Shown here: positions 19,270 to 28,411 of the stretch, one piece after another
Numbering within the stretch: position 1 is the stretch's first letter
How the letters are laid out: each line of letters begins with the position of its first letter
DNA from: Nostoc sp. B(2019)
Lineage (GTDB): Bacteria; Cyanobacteriota; Cyanobacteriia; Cyanobacteriales; Nostocaceae
Assembly (NCBI RefSeq): GCF_010091925.1
Contig: NZ_WVID01000014.1
Span: forward strand, 176,862 to 240,861
DNA: 64,000 nucleotides
Direction of reading: 5' to 3'
The notes under the pieces: model-generated
What the model saw: only the letters and a program-made list of their open reading frames with translations
What the model was told of the DNA's origin: nothing
Database searches by the model: none
Position numbers and translations under genes: made by a program

Positions 19270-19327
19270 GGTTTGTAGTGAGAACTTCAGTTCTCAAAAA
19301 AGGACTAAAGTCCTTACTACGAACTAA
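19270..19327. repeat. Small repeat with GTAGTGAG inverted ends, short form
   Basis: Ends GGTTTGTAGTGAG and CTTACTACGAACTA are near inverted complements. Inside are two more palindromes, AGAACTTCAGTTCT and GGACTAAAGTCC. The same ends and the GGACTTTAGTCC core appear in the longer element at 33581-33838. Confidence 0.65.
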
Positions 19328-19378
19328 ATTTCGGCGAGTTTACATTATTTCACATAGTTTGTTTTTTTCAAGTCGTTC

Positions 19379-19465
19379 TACTTAAACGCTATTCAGCAAG
19401 GTTTAGAAGCGATCGCTCAAGGGAAAAACCGGATCTTGCTAATGATGGCGACTGGAAGGCATTGA
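19379..19465 (+). pseudogene. HsdR (type I restriction endonuclease subunit) relic
   Basis: The frame reads YLNAIQQGLEAIAQGKNRIL then LMMATGRH and stops. This is the start of the HsdR helicase domain, where intact proteins read RYYQ..AI..v..ai..GkkRiLL.MATGTGKT: the Walker A motif is broken off after MATG. No other HsdR, HsdM or HsdS sequence is seen nearby. It is an orphan fragment of a lost type I system. Confidence 0.7.
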
Positions 19466-19628
19466 GCCGAGATATGAACGAAAACGGAAATAGTGGCCCA
19501 AAAGGCTTGATTTTTCGTTACCCATAACGGTGTTAAGTATAAAGAAGTAACAAATTACCAAACCCTTTCGAGGATAATTATTGAGAGCTTAAAATTTCCG
19601 AATATCTAGCAATCTCGGCTCAATGTCA

Positions 19629-20633
19629 TCAAGCCGAATTGTGTCGCTTTTGATGCCACTGCCATGCATGAGCGACTATATCTTTTATGGATGGATACTG
19701 AGGTTGCCAATTGAGAATAGTTCTAGCTTTCTCGCTAGAGCCAATGAGAATTGGTGGATCACCAGGACGGCGATCGCATTCTTCTACTGGTATCGAAACT
19801 CCTGTAACCTGCTCAGCAGATGCAATTACTTCTCTGACAGAAAAACCGCTGCCATTGCCTAAATTAAAAATTTCACTGTCGCCATCTTTTAATAAATATT
19901 CCAATCCCAAAACGTGAGCGTCTGCTAAGTCGTTGACGTGAATATAATCACGAATACAAGTACCATCAGGCGTGGGGTAATCAGTGCCGAAAATCGAGAT
20001 AGATTCTCGTTTACCCAAAGCTGTCATAAGTACCAAAGGAATTAAATGAGTTTCTGGGTTATGATCCTCGCCCAGCAAGCCATTAGGATCAGCACCAGCA
20101 GCATTAAAATAGCGGAAACGCACCGATTTGAAACCATAAGCAATATCAAAATCAGAGAGAATCCGCTCCACCATCAGCTTAGTAGCGCCATAGGGATTGA
20201 TCGGATTTTGGGGATGGCTTTCTGGAATCGGTACAAATTCCGGTACGCCATAGGTGGCGCAAGTAGAAGAAAAGACAAATTTCTTCACAGAAGCAGCCAA
20301 CATCGCTTCTAACAGAGTCAGAGTACCCACGACGTTGTTACGGTAGTATTTGGCAGGATCAGTGACCGATTCTCCTACGTAGGCATAAGCAGAAAAGTGC
20401 ATCACAGCGGCAATGTCATGGGTTTTAAATAGGTTGTCCAGTAGTGGGCGATCGCCTGTATCCCCGACTACTAGTTCTACCTGTAAGACCTTTTCTACCA
20501 AGTCACGATGCCCGTACACCAAATTATCAAGTATGACAACGTTATAACCTGCTTGCTTGAGAGCAAGTACTGTATGGGAACCAATATATCCAGCTCCCCC
20601 TGTCACCAGAATGGTAGGCTTTCCAGACGACAT
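19629..20633 (-). CDS. galE: UDP-glucose 4-epimerase
   Basis: The enzyme interconverts UDP-glucose and UDP-galactose with tightly bound NAD, feeding polysaccharide synthesis. It has the NAD fold VTGGAGYIGSHTVLAL, the SSTCATYG block, the catalytic YGATKLMVE (Tyr-x-x-x-Lys), RYFNAAGA and the C-terminal RRPGDPP segment. I place the start at ATG 20633 (MSSGKPTIL), preceded by AAAAGGAAAA six bases upstream, rather than at the GTG at 20663; this gives 334 residues, the usual length. It is monocistronic. Confidence 0.95.
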   Translation of the reverse strand: MSSGKPTILVTGGAGYIGSHTVLALKQAGYNVVILDNLVYGHRDLVEKVLQVELVVGDTGDRPLLDNLFKTHDIAAVMHFSAYAYVGESVTDPAKYYRNNVVGTLTLLEAMLAASVKKFVFSSTCATYGVPEFVPIPESHPQNPINPYGATKLMVERILSDFDIAYGFKSVRFRYFNAAGADPNGLLGEDHNPETHLIPLVLMTALGKRESISIFGTDYPTPDGTCIRDYIHVNDLADAHVLGLEYLLKDGDSEIFNLGNGSGFSVREVIASAEQVTGVSIPVEECDRRPGDPPILIGSSEKARTILNWQPQYPSIKDIVAHAWQWHQKRHNSA

Positions 20634-20882
20634 AGTTTTTCCTTTTAAGTTGATAATACCCACTTAAGTTAATTCACTGGTGCCACATTACTCATGTGGA
20701 AAATTCCAAATAATGGACGCAGTATCAAAAAATTGCACTAAAATCACTACGACGGTAGTCTTTGGGTGTGAGGTTAGAGGTATTTTAAGTCAGGTAATGG
20801 TGCGATTACAGTTTGACGATAAAATAAATCCACTTCCCGAACCCTCTAGGCTGACTGCACCAGAAAATTCGAGAGTTAATCT

Positions 20883-21539
20883 ATGTTTTTACTGCTAAGC
20901 CGAGTACTGCTGTGGCTGCTTATTGGCACTATCGTATACTCTCTGTTCCAGAGATTCTATCCTTCGGGATCTTTTGTAGGACGATTAGTCTTAGTTATTC
21001 TGTTGATAATCGTAGCTCTGTCGTTTGTTAACCCTAATGAGCCAGCTGTGGCGTCATTGTGGAGGATGATCTCTTTTCCGCTCAAGCCTTTAGGAGCCTC
21101 TGTTTTGCTGATGATTTTTGCTGCTCAGAGGATTAAAGGAGGCGGGATAGATAAACCAGGAGGATACTTACTAGGTTGGGCGCTAACAATTTTGCTGTTG
21201 GCAAGTACACCAGCCGTCGCCTACTTTTTGTATAGAGCACCTCTAGTAACAACAGGAGGTGATACCTACGCAATTGCTACACCGACATCTGGAACGCTAG
21301 TGGCATTAGGGCAACAAACCACCACAGCAAATGTCTCAGATGTGTTAGGAGATAGCATCCTCTCTAATAATTTGAGAGTCCCCCCTTATCTGTTACAACA
21401 AGGAAATCCTCAAGATATTCGGACACGTGGTTTACGGATTGAAGATTTTGTACCCAGTGCGGAAACTTTACTATTTACAACCAGAACTTGGGAAAGTTAT
21501 CTCACCGAAGTTTACAGATTTTTGCGTGTTCAGCGGTAA
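20883..21539 (+). CDS. Uncharacterised multi-span membrane protein with extracytoplasmic tail
   Basis: A 218-residue protein with four hydrophobic stretches in the first 120 residues (starting MFLLLSRVLLWLLIGTIVYS) and a polar domain of about 95 residues after YRAPLVTTGGD, containing RVPPYLLQQGNPQDIRTRGL and LLFTTRTWESYL. The N-terminal part recalls the membrane part of cyanobacterial YdcF-like proteins, but the YdcF catalytic motifs are absent. The family is unknown to me. It lies divergent from galE and 163 nt before the ABC exporter. Confidence 0.7.
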   Translation: MFLLLSRVLLWLLIGTIVYSLFQRFYPSGSFVGRLVLVILLIIVALSFVNPNEPAVASLWRMISFPLKPLGASVLLMIFAAQRIKGGGIDKPGGYLLGWALTILLLASTPAVAYFLYRAPLVTTGGDTYAIATPTSGTLVALGQQTTTANVSDVLGDSILSNNLRVPPYLLQQGNPQDIRTRGLRIEDFVPSAETLLFTTRTWESYLTEVYRFLRVQR

Positions 21540-21560
21540 TCAACTCAAAGAAGTAACTAC

Positions 21561-21612
21561 GAGAGTCAAAAGTCAGAAGATTATTCCTCCTGTCTTTCGG
21601 CTTCTGACTCTC
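21561..21612. repeat. Inverted repeat after the membrane protein gene
   Basis: GTCAGAAG at 21571-21578 pairs with CTTCTGAC at 21601-21608, flanked by GAGAGT and CTCTC, giving an interrupted stem. It could act as a weak terminator for the upstream gene. The AGTCAAAAGTCAGAAG wording is typical of the short tandem repeats in this genome type. Confidence 0.4.
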
Positions 21613-21702
21613 AAACTGAGAACGTATTGCCCGTAAGAGCCGCTATCAAGCACAGACTTATCAGCAGTTAGTCTAGGATGATCAAGTTGCATAATTGCTT
21701 TA

Positions 21703-23454
21703 ATGGCAAAATCTCGACGAATCGCTAAACTCGTTGCTTACCTGCGTCCCCATTGGCGGGAGGCTACTTTAGGTATTCTTGCTCTATTGTCTGTCAATGG
21801 GCTGGGCGTTTATATACCCTTGTTGATTCGCTCAGCAGTTGACCAACTCTCGGAAACCTTTAGATGGAATCAAGTACTACATTACGTAGTACCAATCATT
21901 TTGCTCAGTTCAGCCATGTGGCTTATGCGTATGGCTTCGCGCATCTGGCTGTTTGGGGTGGGGCGTCAGGTGGAATTTGACCTGAAACAAAGGATTTTTC
22001 AGCACTTACTCAAGCTAGAGCCGTCTTATTTTGCCAGCAACACTGCCGGTGATTTAATTAGTAGGGCTACCAGTGATGTGGATAATATCCGCCGATTATT
22101 AGGTTTTGCCGTACTGAGTTTGGCAAATACAGTATTTGCTTATACGCTGACGCTGCCAGTGATGTTGTCAATTAGTGTAGATCTGACATTAGCATCACTG
22201 GCAGTTTATCCCTTAATGTTCTTATTGGTGCATCTGTTTAGCGATCGCTTACGTAAACAACAAGCAACAGTACAAGAGGAACTTTCCGACATTAGTGAAC
22301 TCATCCAAGAGGATATCAGTGGCATGGCCCTGATTAAAATCTATGCCCAAGAAGAAAATGAGCGTCGAGCCTTTGCTAAGAAGAATCAGCAACTATTGAC
22401 AGCTAACTTGGAACTGGCAAAAAGCCGAAATATACTGTTTCCACTAATAAATGGACTAGCCAATATCAGCTCATTGATAATCATCTGGTTAGGTGCAACG
22501 CGGATGTCTTCTGGAGCGCTTGCTGTTGGCGACTTTTTGGCACTGCTAATTTATGTAGAGCGTTTAGTTTTCCCCACTGCGCTTTTAGGATTCACAATTA
22601 CTACTTATCAAAGAGGTGAAGTTAGTATTGATCGTCTTGAGTCTATTCTGACTGTCACACCAAAAATTCAAGATGCAAGCGATGCTGTCAATCTACCACT
22701 GACTGAAATTAAAGGGAAACTGACAGCTAAAAATCTCAGCTACACTTACCCTGGTGCGGCTACCCCGGCTTTAGAGAATGTCAACTTTACCATTGTTCCG
22801 GGGGAAACAGTGGCAATTGTCGGGGCGATTGGTTCTGGGAAGTCAACTTTGGCAAATGCTTTGCCGCGCTTGTTAGATATTGAGGCGGGGCAGTTGTTTT
22901 TGGATGATTTCGATATTACAAAGATAGCATTGACAGATTTACGAAGTGCGATCGCTTATGTTCCTCAAGATAGCTTTCTATTTAGCACCACAATCAAAAA
23001 TAATATCCGCTATGGCGACCCAGTTAGCGAAACCGAAAATGTAGAAGCCGTTGCTAAACTTGCCCAAATTGATACGGAAATTATTAATTTTCCCCAGCAA
23101 TATGAAACCATCGTTGGTGAACGTGGCATTACTCTTTCCGGTGGTCAGCGGCAACGTACTGCCTTGGCTAGGGCAATGTTAGTCAACGCTCCAGTATTAA
23201 TTTTGGATGATGCTCTCTCCAGCGTAGACAATCAAACAGCAACACAAATCCTGAACAATCTTTCTAATGGTACAGAGCGGAAAACAGTAATTTTTATCAC
23301 TCATCAATTATCTGCTGCTGCTGCCGCTGATCGAATTTTTGTCATGGAAAAAGGAAAAATTGTCCAGATAGGTAATCACTTAGAACTAGTGCAACAACAG
23401 GGTCTTTACCGAACTTTGTGGAGCCAGCATCAAGTAGAGGAATTACTGCGTTAG
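21703..23454 (+). CDS. ABC exporter, fused permease and ATPase (MsbA/MdlB type)
   Basis: A 583-residue half-transporter that should work as a homodimer. Six transmembrane helices fill about residues 15-300; the nucleotide-binding domain (about 335-575) has Walker A GAIGSGKST, the Q-loop YVPQDSFLF, signature LSGGQRQRTALARAM, Walker B VLILDDALSSVD and the switch ITHQLS. The substrate is not predictable; lipids, peptides and drugs are common for the family. It is followed 55 nt later by a HupE/UreJ-like gene in the same direction. Confidence 0.9.
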   Translation: MAKSRRIAKLVAYLRPHWREATLGILALLSVNGLGVYIPLLIRSAVDQLSETFRWNQVLHYVVPIILLSSAMWLMRMASRIWLFGVGRQVEFDLKQRIFQHLLKLEPSYFASNTAGDLISRATSDVDNIRRLLGFAVLSLANTVFAYTLTLPVMLSISVDLTLASLAVYPLMFLLVHLFSDRLRKQQATVQEELSDISELIQEDISGMALIKIYAQEENERRAFAKKNQQLLTANLELAKSRNILFPLINGLANISSLIIIWLGATRMSSGALAVGDFLALLIYVERLVFPTALLGFTITTYQRGEVSIDRLESILTVTPKIQDASDAVNLPLTEIKGKLTAKNLSYTYPGAATPALENVNFTIVPGETVAIVGAIGSGKSTLANALPRLLDIEAGQLFLDDFDITKIALTDLRSAIAYVPQDSFLFSTTIKNNIRYGDPVSETENVEAVAKLAQIDTEIINFPQQYETIVGERGITLSGGQRQRTALARAMLVNAPVLILDDALSSVDNQTATQILNNLSNGTERKTVIFITHQLSAAAAADRIFVMEKGKIVQIGNHLELVQQQGLYRTLWSQHQVEELLR

Positions 23455-23509
23455 TTTTTTGAAGATTTGGGTAGTATAAATTACCGAAAAAACTAATTTG
23501 GCGTAAATA

Positions 23510-24163
23510 ATGTTTAAAATTGCATTATCCAAATCTCTCGATGCTAGAGATTTCACTGAATCTAAGTTAGAGCGTCGCCATATTGGAGCGATCGCAGCTC
23601 TAGTTTTAGTTAGCCTACTGAGTTCGTTGAGTGGAACGCCTGATAATCATACCATCTCGAATTGCTGGGAAGGCTTTGTTTGGGGACTGGCAGATCCAGT
23701 AATTAGCTTGAATTGTTTGATTAGTATCGTTGCTATTGGTTTACTTTCGGCTGGGGTTGTTCGTGGCGGTGTGATGGCTGCATGTTTTGGATTGGCAGCA
23801 CTTTTTGGCATAGGAATCCATCTACTACAGCTAAATTTACCAAGCGTAGAAATTATTATCGCAATTTCTGCGATCGCTTCTGGGACTATGCTGGTAATGC
23901 CACAACATAACCTCCTGATTCTTGCGCTGCTGAGCGTGATTGCTGGTTTGTTTCAGGGTTACGCTCACACTGAATCAATTATCGGCACAGAAGTGATGCC
24001 ACTACTTACCTATATACTAGGTATTACTTTGACTCAGTTTGCGGTTGTTATGAGTGCTAGAAAAATTGGTAGTGGGCTGGGTAGTTTGTCCAAGAAAATC
24101 CGCATTGCTGGTTTTGCTTTCTGTGCGATTGGTATTGCATTTCTAAGCAATTCAATAATTTAA
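23510..24163 (+). CDS. HupE/UreJ-like membrane protein
   Basis: A 217-residue protein with about six hydrophobic helices. GFVWGLADPVISLNCLISIV takes the place of the GF.HP..G.DH.LAM block of HupE/UreJ, and LFQGYAHTESIIG matches the G-Y-A-H block. Several usual metal-binding His/Asp residues of the first block are replaced here, so nickel binding may be altered. Proteins of this family are thought to move nickel or cobalt for hydrogenase or urease. No urease or hydrogenase gene is in the window. Confidence 0.65.
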   Translation: MFKIALSKSLDARDFTESKLERRHIGAIAALVLVSLLSSLSGTPDNHTISNCWEGFVWGLADPVISLNCLISIVAIGLLSAGVVRGGVMAACFGLAALFGIGIHLLQLNLPSVEIIIAISAIASGTMLVMPQHNLLILALLSVIAGLFQGYAHTESIIGTEVMPLLTYILGITLTQFAVVMSARKIGSGLGSLSKKIRIAGFAFCAIGIAFLSNSII

Positions 24164-24486
24164 ATCAAACATATTTGGTCAAAATAATTCGTAATTGATA
24201 GTGGGCTACGTTAAAGTAATCCGTAATTATTAACCCACAACTGAAGTCAGGGGCTTCTACCTTGAATTACGAATTAGTAATTATTTGGTCGAGTTTTTTG
24301 AGATTTTAGTCATAGCTAATGGGTAATTGCTTTTGGAAAAAGGTTTAAACAATTACCCATTCAAAATCCGGTGTTGCATATTTGCGGGATGATTTATCTC
24401 ACGCAGAGGCGCAAAGAGGATAAGGAGTTTTAAATTTCAATACATCAATTTCATCCCTTGTTTGTGCAACGCCCAAAATCCCTTGG
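24164..24486. other. Intergenic region filled by a repeat
   Basis: About 320 bases between the HupE-like gene and the convergent sugar transferase gene. It holds the AATTACGAATTA-type repeat (24176-24297) and a short inverted pair GGGTAATTG/CAATTACCC near 24321-24359 that may act as a terminator. No gene was seen. Confidence 0.55.
24176..24297. repeat. Repeat with AATTACGAATTA-type inverted ends, copy B
   Basis: It shares the left end GGTCAAAATAATTCGTAATT with copy A at 15181 and ends AATTACGAATTAGTAATTATT then TGGTCGAG, again close to an inverted complement of the left end. The middle differs (CCGTAATTATTAACCCACAA). Confidence 0.65.
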
Positions 24487-25170
24487 TTAGAAAGCGCCAA
24501 TTCGGCCAAATATCACGTAGAAGGTTTTCGCAATCAACAACAAGTCATACAACGGATACCAATTTTCTTGATATCGCAAGTCTAAATCAACTATTTGTTC
24601 AAAATCTTTGACTTGAGAACGACCACTAACTTGCCATTCACCTGTTAAACCAGGCTTGACATTTAAACGTTTCCAGTGATGCTGAGTGTATTTCATTACC
24701 TCATCACCAGTAGGTGGACGTGTTCCTACTAAACTCATTTCGCCTACCAGAACATTCCAAAACTGAGGTAGTTCGTCCAAGCTTGTGCTTCGCAAAAAAC
24801 GCCCTACCTTTGTTATTCGGAAATCATTCTTGTTTTTAAAGATGAGTCCGTTAGCTTCGTTACTCACTAAAGATTTTAATCGTTCTGCATCACTAACCAT
24901 TGAGCGGAATTTCCGAATCCGAAAGGTGTTACCTTGGAGTCCGTAGCGTTCTTGAGTAAAGAAAATTGAACCAGGGCTATCGATTTTAATTGCGATCGCG
25001 ATCGGCACAAATAAAATTGCTAAAATCAGTAGTCCTACTAAACTCCCCACAATGTCCAAACAACGCTTAAATTTAGACTGTACCGAGGGGTGAGGGGCAT
25101 ATTGTAATTCCCATATTTGAGAATTCGCATTTGGAAAAATGCTTGTTAGTGGTGTTTGGTACATCGCCAA
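24487..25170 (-). CDS. Bacterial sugar transferase (polyprenyl-phosphate sugar-1-phosphate transferase)
   Basis: The enzyme should start exopolysaccharide repeat-unit synthesis by moving a sugar-1-phosphate from a nucleotide sugar to undecaprenyl phosphate. The 227-residue protein has one membrane helix (about 42-65, after KRCLDIVGS) and the family's core blocks: SPGSIFFTQERYG, FRIRKFRSM, GRFLRSTSLDELPQFWNVL with the DELPQ acidic pair, and KPGLTGEWQVSGRS. It is the short catalytic-core form. In Nostocales such enzymes serve capsule, hormogonium or heterocyst-envelope polysaccharide; which one cannot be told here. The long AT-rich region upstream probably holds its promoter. Confidence 0.9.
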   Translation of the reverse strand: MAMYQTPLTSIFPNANSQIWELQYAPHPSVQSKFKRCLDIVGSLVGLLILAILFVPIAIAIKIDSPGSIFFTQERYGLQGNTFRIRKFRSMVSDAERLKSLVSNEANGLIFKNKNDFRITKVGRFLRSTSLDELPQFWNVLVGEMSLVGTRPPTGDEVMKYTQHHWKRLNVKPGLTGEWQVSGRSQVKDFEQIVDLDLRYQENWYPLYDLLLIAKTFYVIFGRIGAF

Positions 25171-26083
25171 GTCAAATATAATATTTAAGCTACAAAAGTA
25201 TAATTACTTAGCCCTATTCTGACTATAGACTTAGCGTTATTGAAAGTAATTCATCTTTACCGTATATTTACTTAATCTTCATCAAGATTCAGGGGATCAC
25301 GACTTTATATAAATTTACGATAAACTTGATTAAGTATATCTTAGGATAGATGCTATTTATTTTAAGTGAAAATAAAAAAATATAAGTGTTAAATTTTGCT
25401 ATTAAGTCAGTAAATAAAGTTAAAAGTTGAATTAGTATCAAGCTGCATTCAGTCTTCTTAGTAAAAGGAGAGTCAAAATATCTTTATCTCCTGGCTCTCT
25501 AGACTTCTGATACTTGTGACAAGCCGTCCATTCTTCCAGAAGCTCTCCTTGTCTATTGCAGGGCTAATTCATAGTCATGAGAGAAAATACAGAACTTCGA
25601 TTTCTTCGTTTAGCTCTTTAAAAGTGTCCAACGCAACACCTAAAGTTTTGTCCTTTCTTTGATGAGAATAAATTGTCTCTACCATTTACCGGAGTCTACA
25701 ACAGAAACCGCCCAAGAGAGTTATCGAATCTCTCTGTCAGTTAACAACGAGTAATATTTTTGAACATAACTTCGTATAAAAATCTGATAAAAATGCAAGT
25801 AGTAAGCGAAACAAATCTTCCGAAGATAGATTTTATTTTTAAAAGTATGAGATAGCCTGTCTTGCACCATACAACTAACAGATGCAAGTTAACTTAAGGC
25901 AACTAAATTATAAGTTCGTGGCACAATAATGCCTCTATAATTAGGCAAAAGACACCAAATCACAAAATCACTCATAGTATTGCAATAGCAGTGATTATTC
26001 GGTGTTTGTAATAGTATTAAGTTATCCCAAATTCTATTAGTAATTTTACTATGATAATCTCTCAAAATTAGGATGGTAAAGAA
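25171..26083. other. Long AT-rich intergenic region with a coding-like relic
   Basis: About 910 bases between two divergent genes. Except for the minus-strand piece at 25439-25575 it shows no coding character. No repeat or binding site was recognised with confidence. Confidence 0.5.
25439..25575 (-). pseudogene. Possible relic of a small protein gene
   Basis: The minus strand reads MTMN-stop-PCNRQGELLEEW then TACHKYQKSREPGDKD and ILTLLLLRRLNAA before a TGA at 25439-25441. The amphipathic, codon-biased look suggests former coding DNA interrupted by an in-frame TAG. I do not recognise the family, and chance is possible. Confidence 0.25.
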
Positions 26084-26383
26084 ATGATTTCAGCAGGGAT
26101 TGAAGTAAAAATCAGTCGATTGGAATCCATTGTTGAGCAAATTGGAGAAGCAGTACTTTCGACAACTGAGACAATTGAACGTCTTGCAGAAAGATTGGAG
26201 ACTCTCAGTGTGCAAGTTGAAGAGCAAGGAAAGCAGGTTCAGCAACAGGGCTATCAAATTTTTGCCTTGTGTGATGCTGTACAAACCCTTGCGGAATCTC
26301 AGGATAGTTCATTGCAAAAACTCAACCAACTAACAAAAACTTTAGATCAACTTACGTCATTAATTCAAGGAGCAGATGACTAA
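26084..26383 (+). CDS. Small coiled-coil protein (99 aa)
   Basis: The 99 residues are nearly all heptad-like helix: ISRLESIVEQIGEAVLSTTE, IERLAERLETLSVQVEEQGK and LQKLNQLTKTLDQLTSLIQG. There is no signal peptide or membrane segment. A Shine-Dalgarno-like AGGATGGTAAAG precedes the ATG. Such proteins occur widely in filamentous cyanobacteria, usually without assigned function; a scaffold or regulator of DNA or cell shape would be guesswork. Confidence 0.7.
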   Translation: MISAGIEVKISRLESIVEQIGEAVLSTTETIERLAERLETLSVQVEEQGKQVQQQGYQIFALCDAVQTLAESQDSSLQKLNQLTKTLDQLTSLIQGADD

Positions 26384-26428
26384 TAGTTATCAGTTATCAA
26401 GCTAAAAAATGGTTACTATCAACTGATG

Positions 26429-27109
26429 TTAAAGCCTTAACTGAGTTACAGCGATGTTGCCAGAAAAGCACACATCCACATCGCTACCAGGAGTGCGATC
26501 GCGTTTGCCATATTCCCCTACATAATAAAAGTTTTCGCCATCAACACGATAGTTGACTGGCAAAGGTTTGGTACAGGGTTGACAAAACACCACTTCAGGA
26601 GAGGGTTCTCCTGGTTGCAGATGTGGTAGATTCACATTCCAGTAGCTTCCAGGTTCTAGAGGACGTTTGAGTAAGTCCGCTAAAACCTCAGCGGTTAACT
26701 TTGCAGCCATATCCCAATCAAAATTCAGCTTGGCTTTGCGATAGTGAGAAATGGCAATTCCTGGAATACCATGCATTGCGGCTTCCCGCACAGCAGCAAC
26801 AGTCCCAGAAATATAAGTATCTACTCCTAAGTTCCCCCCAGCGTTTATACCTGATAAAACAAATTTGACATCTTTACTAATTTGTGTAATTGCAATTCTG
26901 ACACAATCAGCAGGAGTGCCGGCGATCGCATACTCGGTATCAGAACGTCGCTGGAGGTTGATGGGGCGAGTTGTGGTAACTTGATGCCCACAGCCCGATT
27001 GATGGTCTTTAGGAGCCGCGATAATCGCATTTTTGCTATTTACAGCTCTGACTAGGGCTTGAATACCAGGAGCATCGATACCATCGTCGTTAGTTAAGAT
27101 TAGGGTCAT
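26429..27109 (-). CDS. surE: 5'/3'-nucleotidase SurE
   Basis: A cytoplasmic, metal-dependent phosphatase acting on nucleoside monophosphates. The 226-residue protein starts with the metal site LTNDDGIDAPGI (Asp-Asp), has the phosphate loop QSGCGHQVTTTRPI, GTPADCVRIAI, and the SGINAGGNLG metal-binding Asn block followed by YISGTVAAVREA. All family hallmarks are intact, though the protein is somewhat shorter than the 250-270 residues common elsewhere. The C-terminal GSDVDVCFSGNIAVTQL is normal. It is convergent with the coiled-coil gene. Confidence 0.93.
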   Translation of the reverse strand: MTLILTNDDGIDAPGIQALVRAVNSKNAIIAAPKDHQSGCGHQVTTTRPINLQRRSDTEYAIAGTPADCVRIAITQISKDVKFVLSGINAGGNLGVDTYISGTVAAVREAAMHGIPGIAISHYRKAKLNFDWDMAAKLTAEVLADLLKRPLEPGSYWNVNLPHLQPGEPSPEVVFCQPCTKPLPVNYRVDGENFYYVGEYGKRDRTPGSDVDVCFSGNIAVTQLRL

Positions 27110-27610
27110 ACATTTTTACTGAATTTAGAACAGTTTGTAGGGTGGGCATTATAAATGCTCACCCTACTGTGATTGACTGATTTAGATTTAGCCTAAACAA
27201 TTTGTCTAACTATGTATTGATTTATAGCGATATCAACAAGCAGAAAAATCTAGTTAATGTTCTTCAATCAGTATGGCAGGGAGATTTATTCGCAGATATA
27301 AAAAAATATAAGCAATTGCGCCAAAAATTTTCATAATTATGATACAGTTTCCAGATGGTTTGCAAATTCCGCCCTAAATATTTGGGTTAATTCCCAAAAA
27401 GGGCGGTATTTCTTGTCAGTATTTGTATAACTGGCGTTGGTAGTTAACGCTTACAGTTACAATCAAGACAAATTTGTGCAATAAAAATTCTCGAAAAATA
27501 TCTATTTGCTAGCTGTATTAAAAATTTCTGAGTTGAGAAAACGTGAATCAGGTGATTTTTACAGTGGTTGTATAGTATTTTTGGTGCAAGTCTGTCTTAG
27601 AGTTCATACG
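27110..27610. other. Divergent intergenic region upstream of psb32
   Basis: About 500 bases between the divergent surE and psb32 genes. It contains the strong hairpin at 27369-27406. No other element was recognised. Confidence 0.5.
27369..27406. promoter_or_regulatory. Bipartite hairpin upstream of psb32
   Basis: CCGCCCT (27369-27375) pairs with AGGGCGG (27400-27406), and inside it TTTGGG pairs with CCCAAA around a TTAATT loop. The following bases are TATTTCTT. It lies about 200 nt upstream of the psb32 start on the same strand, so it may be a leader structure, an attenuator or a terminator of an unseen small transcript. Confidence 0.5.
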
Positions 27611-28348
27611 ATGAAACAGCTCCTCAAACAAGTATTTAGCATAAAAAAACACCTGATCCGGCTAGTTATATCCTTTTTGACGATCATTCTAGCGGCTTCG
27701 CTGTTTGCCACACCCGCTTTAGCCACAGGTGTGTATCAAATGCCCAACCTCGTAGCAGGCGATAGCACCTGGATTGTGGATCAAGGTGAAATTGTCAGCC
27801 GTTTGAATGAAGGTAAAATTGGCAGTGCCTTCGAGGATTTGGCAAAGCAAACTGGCAATGAAGTTAGAATCGTCACCATTCGCCGCCTAGACTACGGAGA
27901 AACACCGGAAAGCTTTGCCAAAGCATTATTTGAAAAATGGTTTCCCACAAAAGAAGCTCAAGCCAATCAAACCTTATTGGTGCTGGATACAGTTACCAAT
28001 GGAACCGCCATTATTACTGGAGATAAAGTCAAGTCATTGCTTACAGATTCTATTGCCGAGAGTGTAGCTACTGAAACAGTGAGTGCGCCATTACGGAACG
28101 GCAACAAATACAATCAGGCATTTTTAGATGCTAGCGATCGCTTAGTCGCCGTCCTTTCTGGCAATCCTGATCCAGGGCCACCCAAAATAGCTGACAAGGT
28201 TCAGGTAGAAGGCACTTTTAAAAAAGCAGGAGAAACCGACCGAGGTAACGCCACTGCTTGGGTAGTAGGACTGTTAATTGCTGCCACTGTTATCCCAATG
28301 GCAACTTACTATATCTACCAGATAAATCAGCCATCATCTGATGGGTAA
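27611..28348 (+). CDS. psb32: Photosystem II repair protein Psb32 (TPM domain)
   Basis: Psb32 protects photosystem II against photodamage and speeds repair in cyanobacteria. The protein has a signal peptide ending ATPALA, a lumenal or periplasmic TPM domain at about residues 45-185 (WIVDQGEIVSRLNEGKIGSA, then RIVTIRRLDYGETPESFA and LLVLDTVTNGTAIITG), and a C-terminal membrane helix (about 217-237). I use ATG 27611 (MKQLLKQVF), which places the signal peptide at the N-terminus; an open frame extends 35 codons upstream but has no matching character. It is monocistronic. Confidence 0.9.
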   Translation: MKQLLKQVFSIKKHLIRLVISFLTIILAASLFATPALATGVYQMPNLVAGDSTWIVDQGEIVSRLNEGKIGSAFEDLAKQTGNEVRIVTIRRLDYGETPESFAKALFEKWFPTKEAQANQTLLVLDTVTNGTAIITGDKVKSLLTDSIAESVATETVSAPLRNGNKYNQAFLDASDRLVAVLSGNPDPGPPKIADKVQVEGTFKKAGETDRGNATAWVVGLLIAATVIPMATYYIYQINQPSSDG

Positions 28349-28411
28349 CGAGAGAGTTGGTGTTAAGAGTTAGGTTATGAATTTTTCACTTTTAACTTCT
28401 CACTCTTAACT

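Larger units (their letters stand above)
19247..19628. other. Intergenic region with repeat and HsdR fragment
   Basis: About 380 bases between the toxin gene and the convergent galE. It holds a small inverted-repeat element (19270-19327) and a type I restriction-enzyme fragment (19379-19465). The rest shows no gene. Confidence 0.55.

Noticed and set aside
20680..20898. 72-codon plus-strand frame before the membrane protein gene
   Set aside because: No start signal and no coding character, and it overlaps the start of the better-supported gene at 20883.
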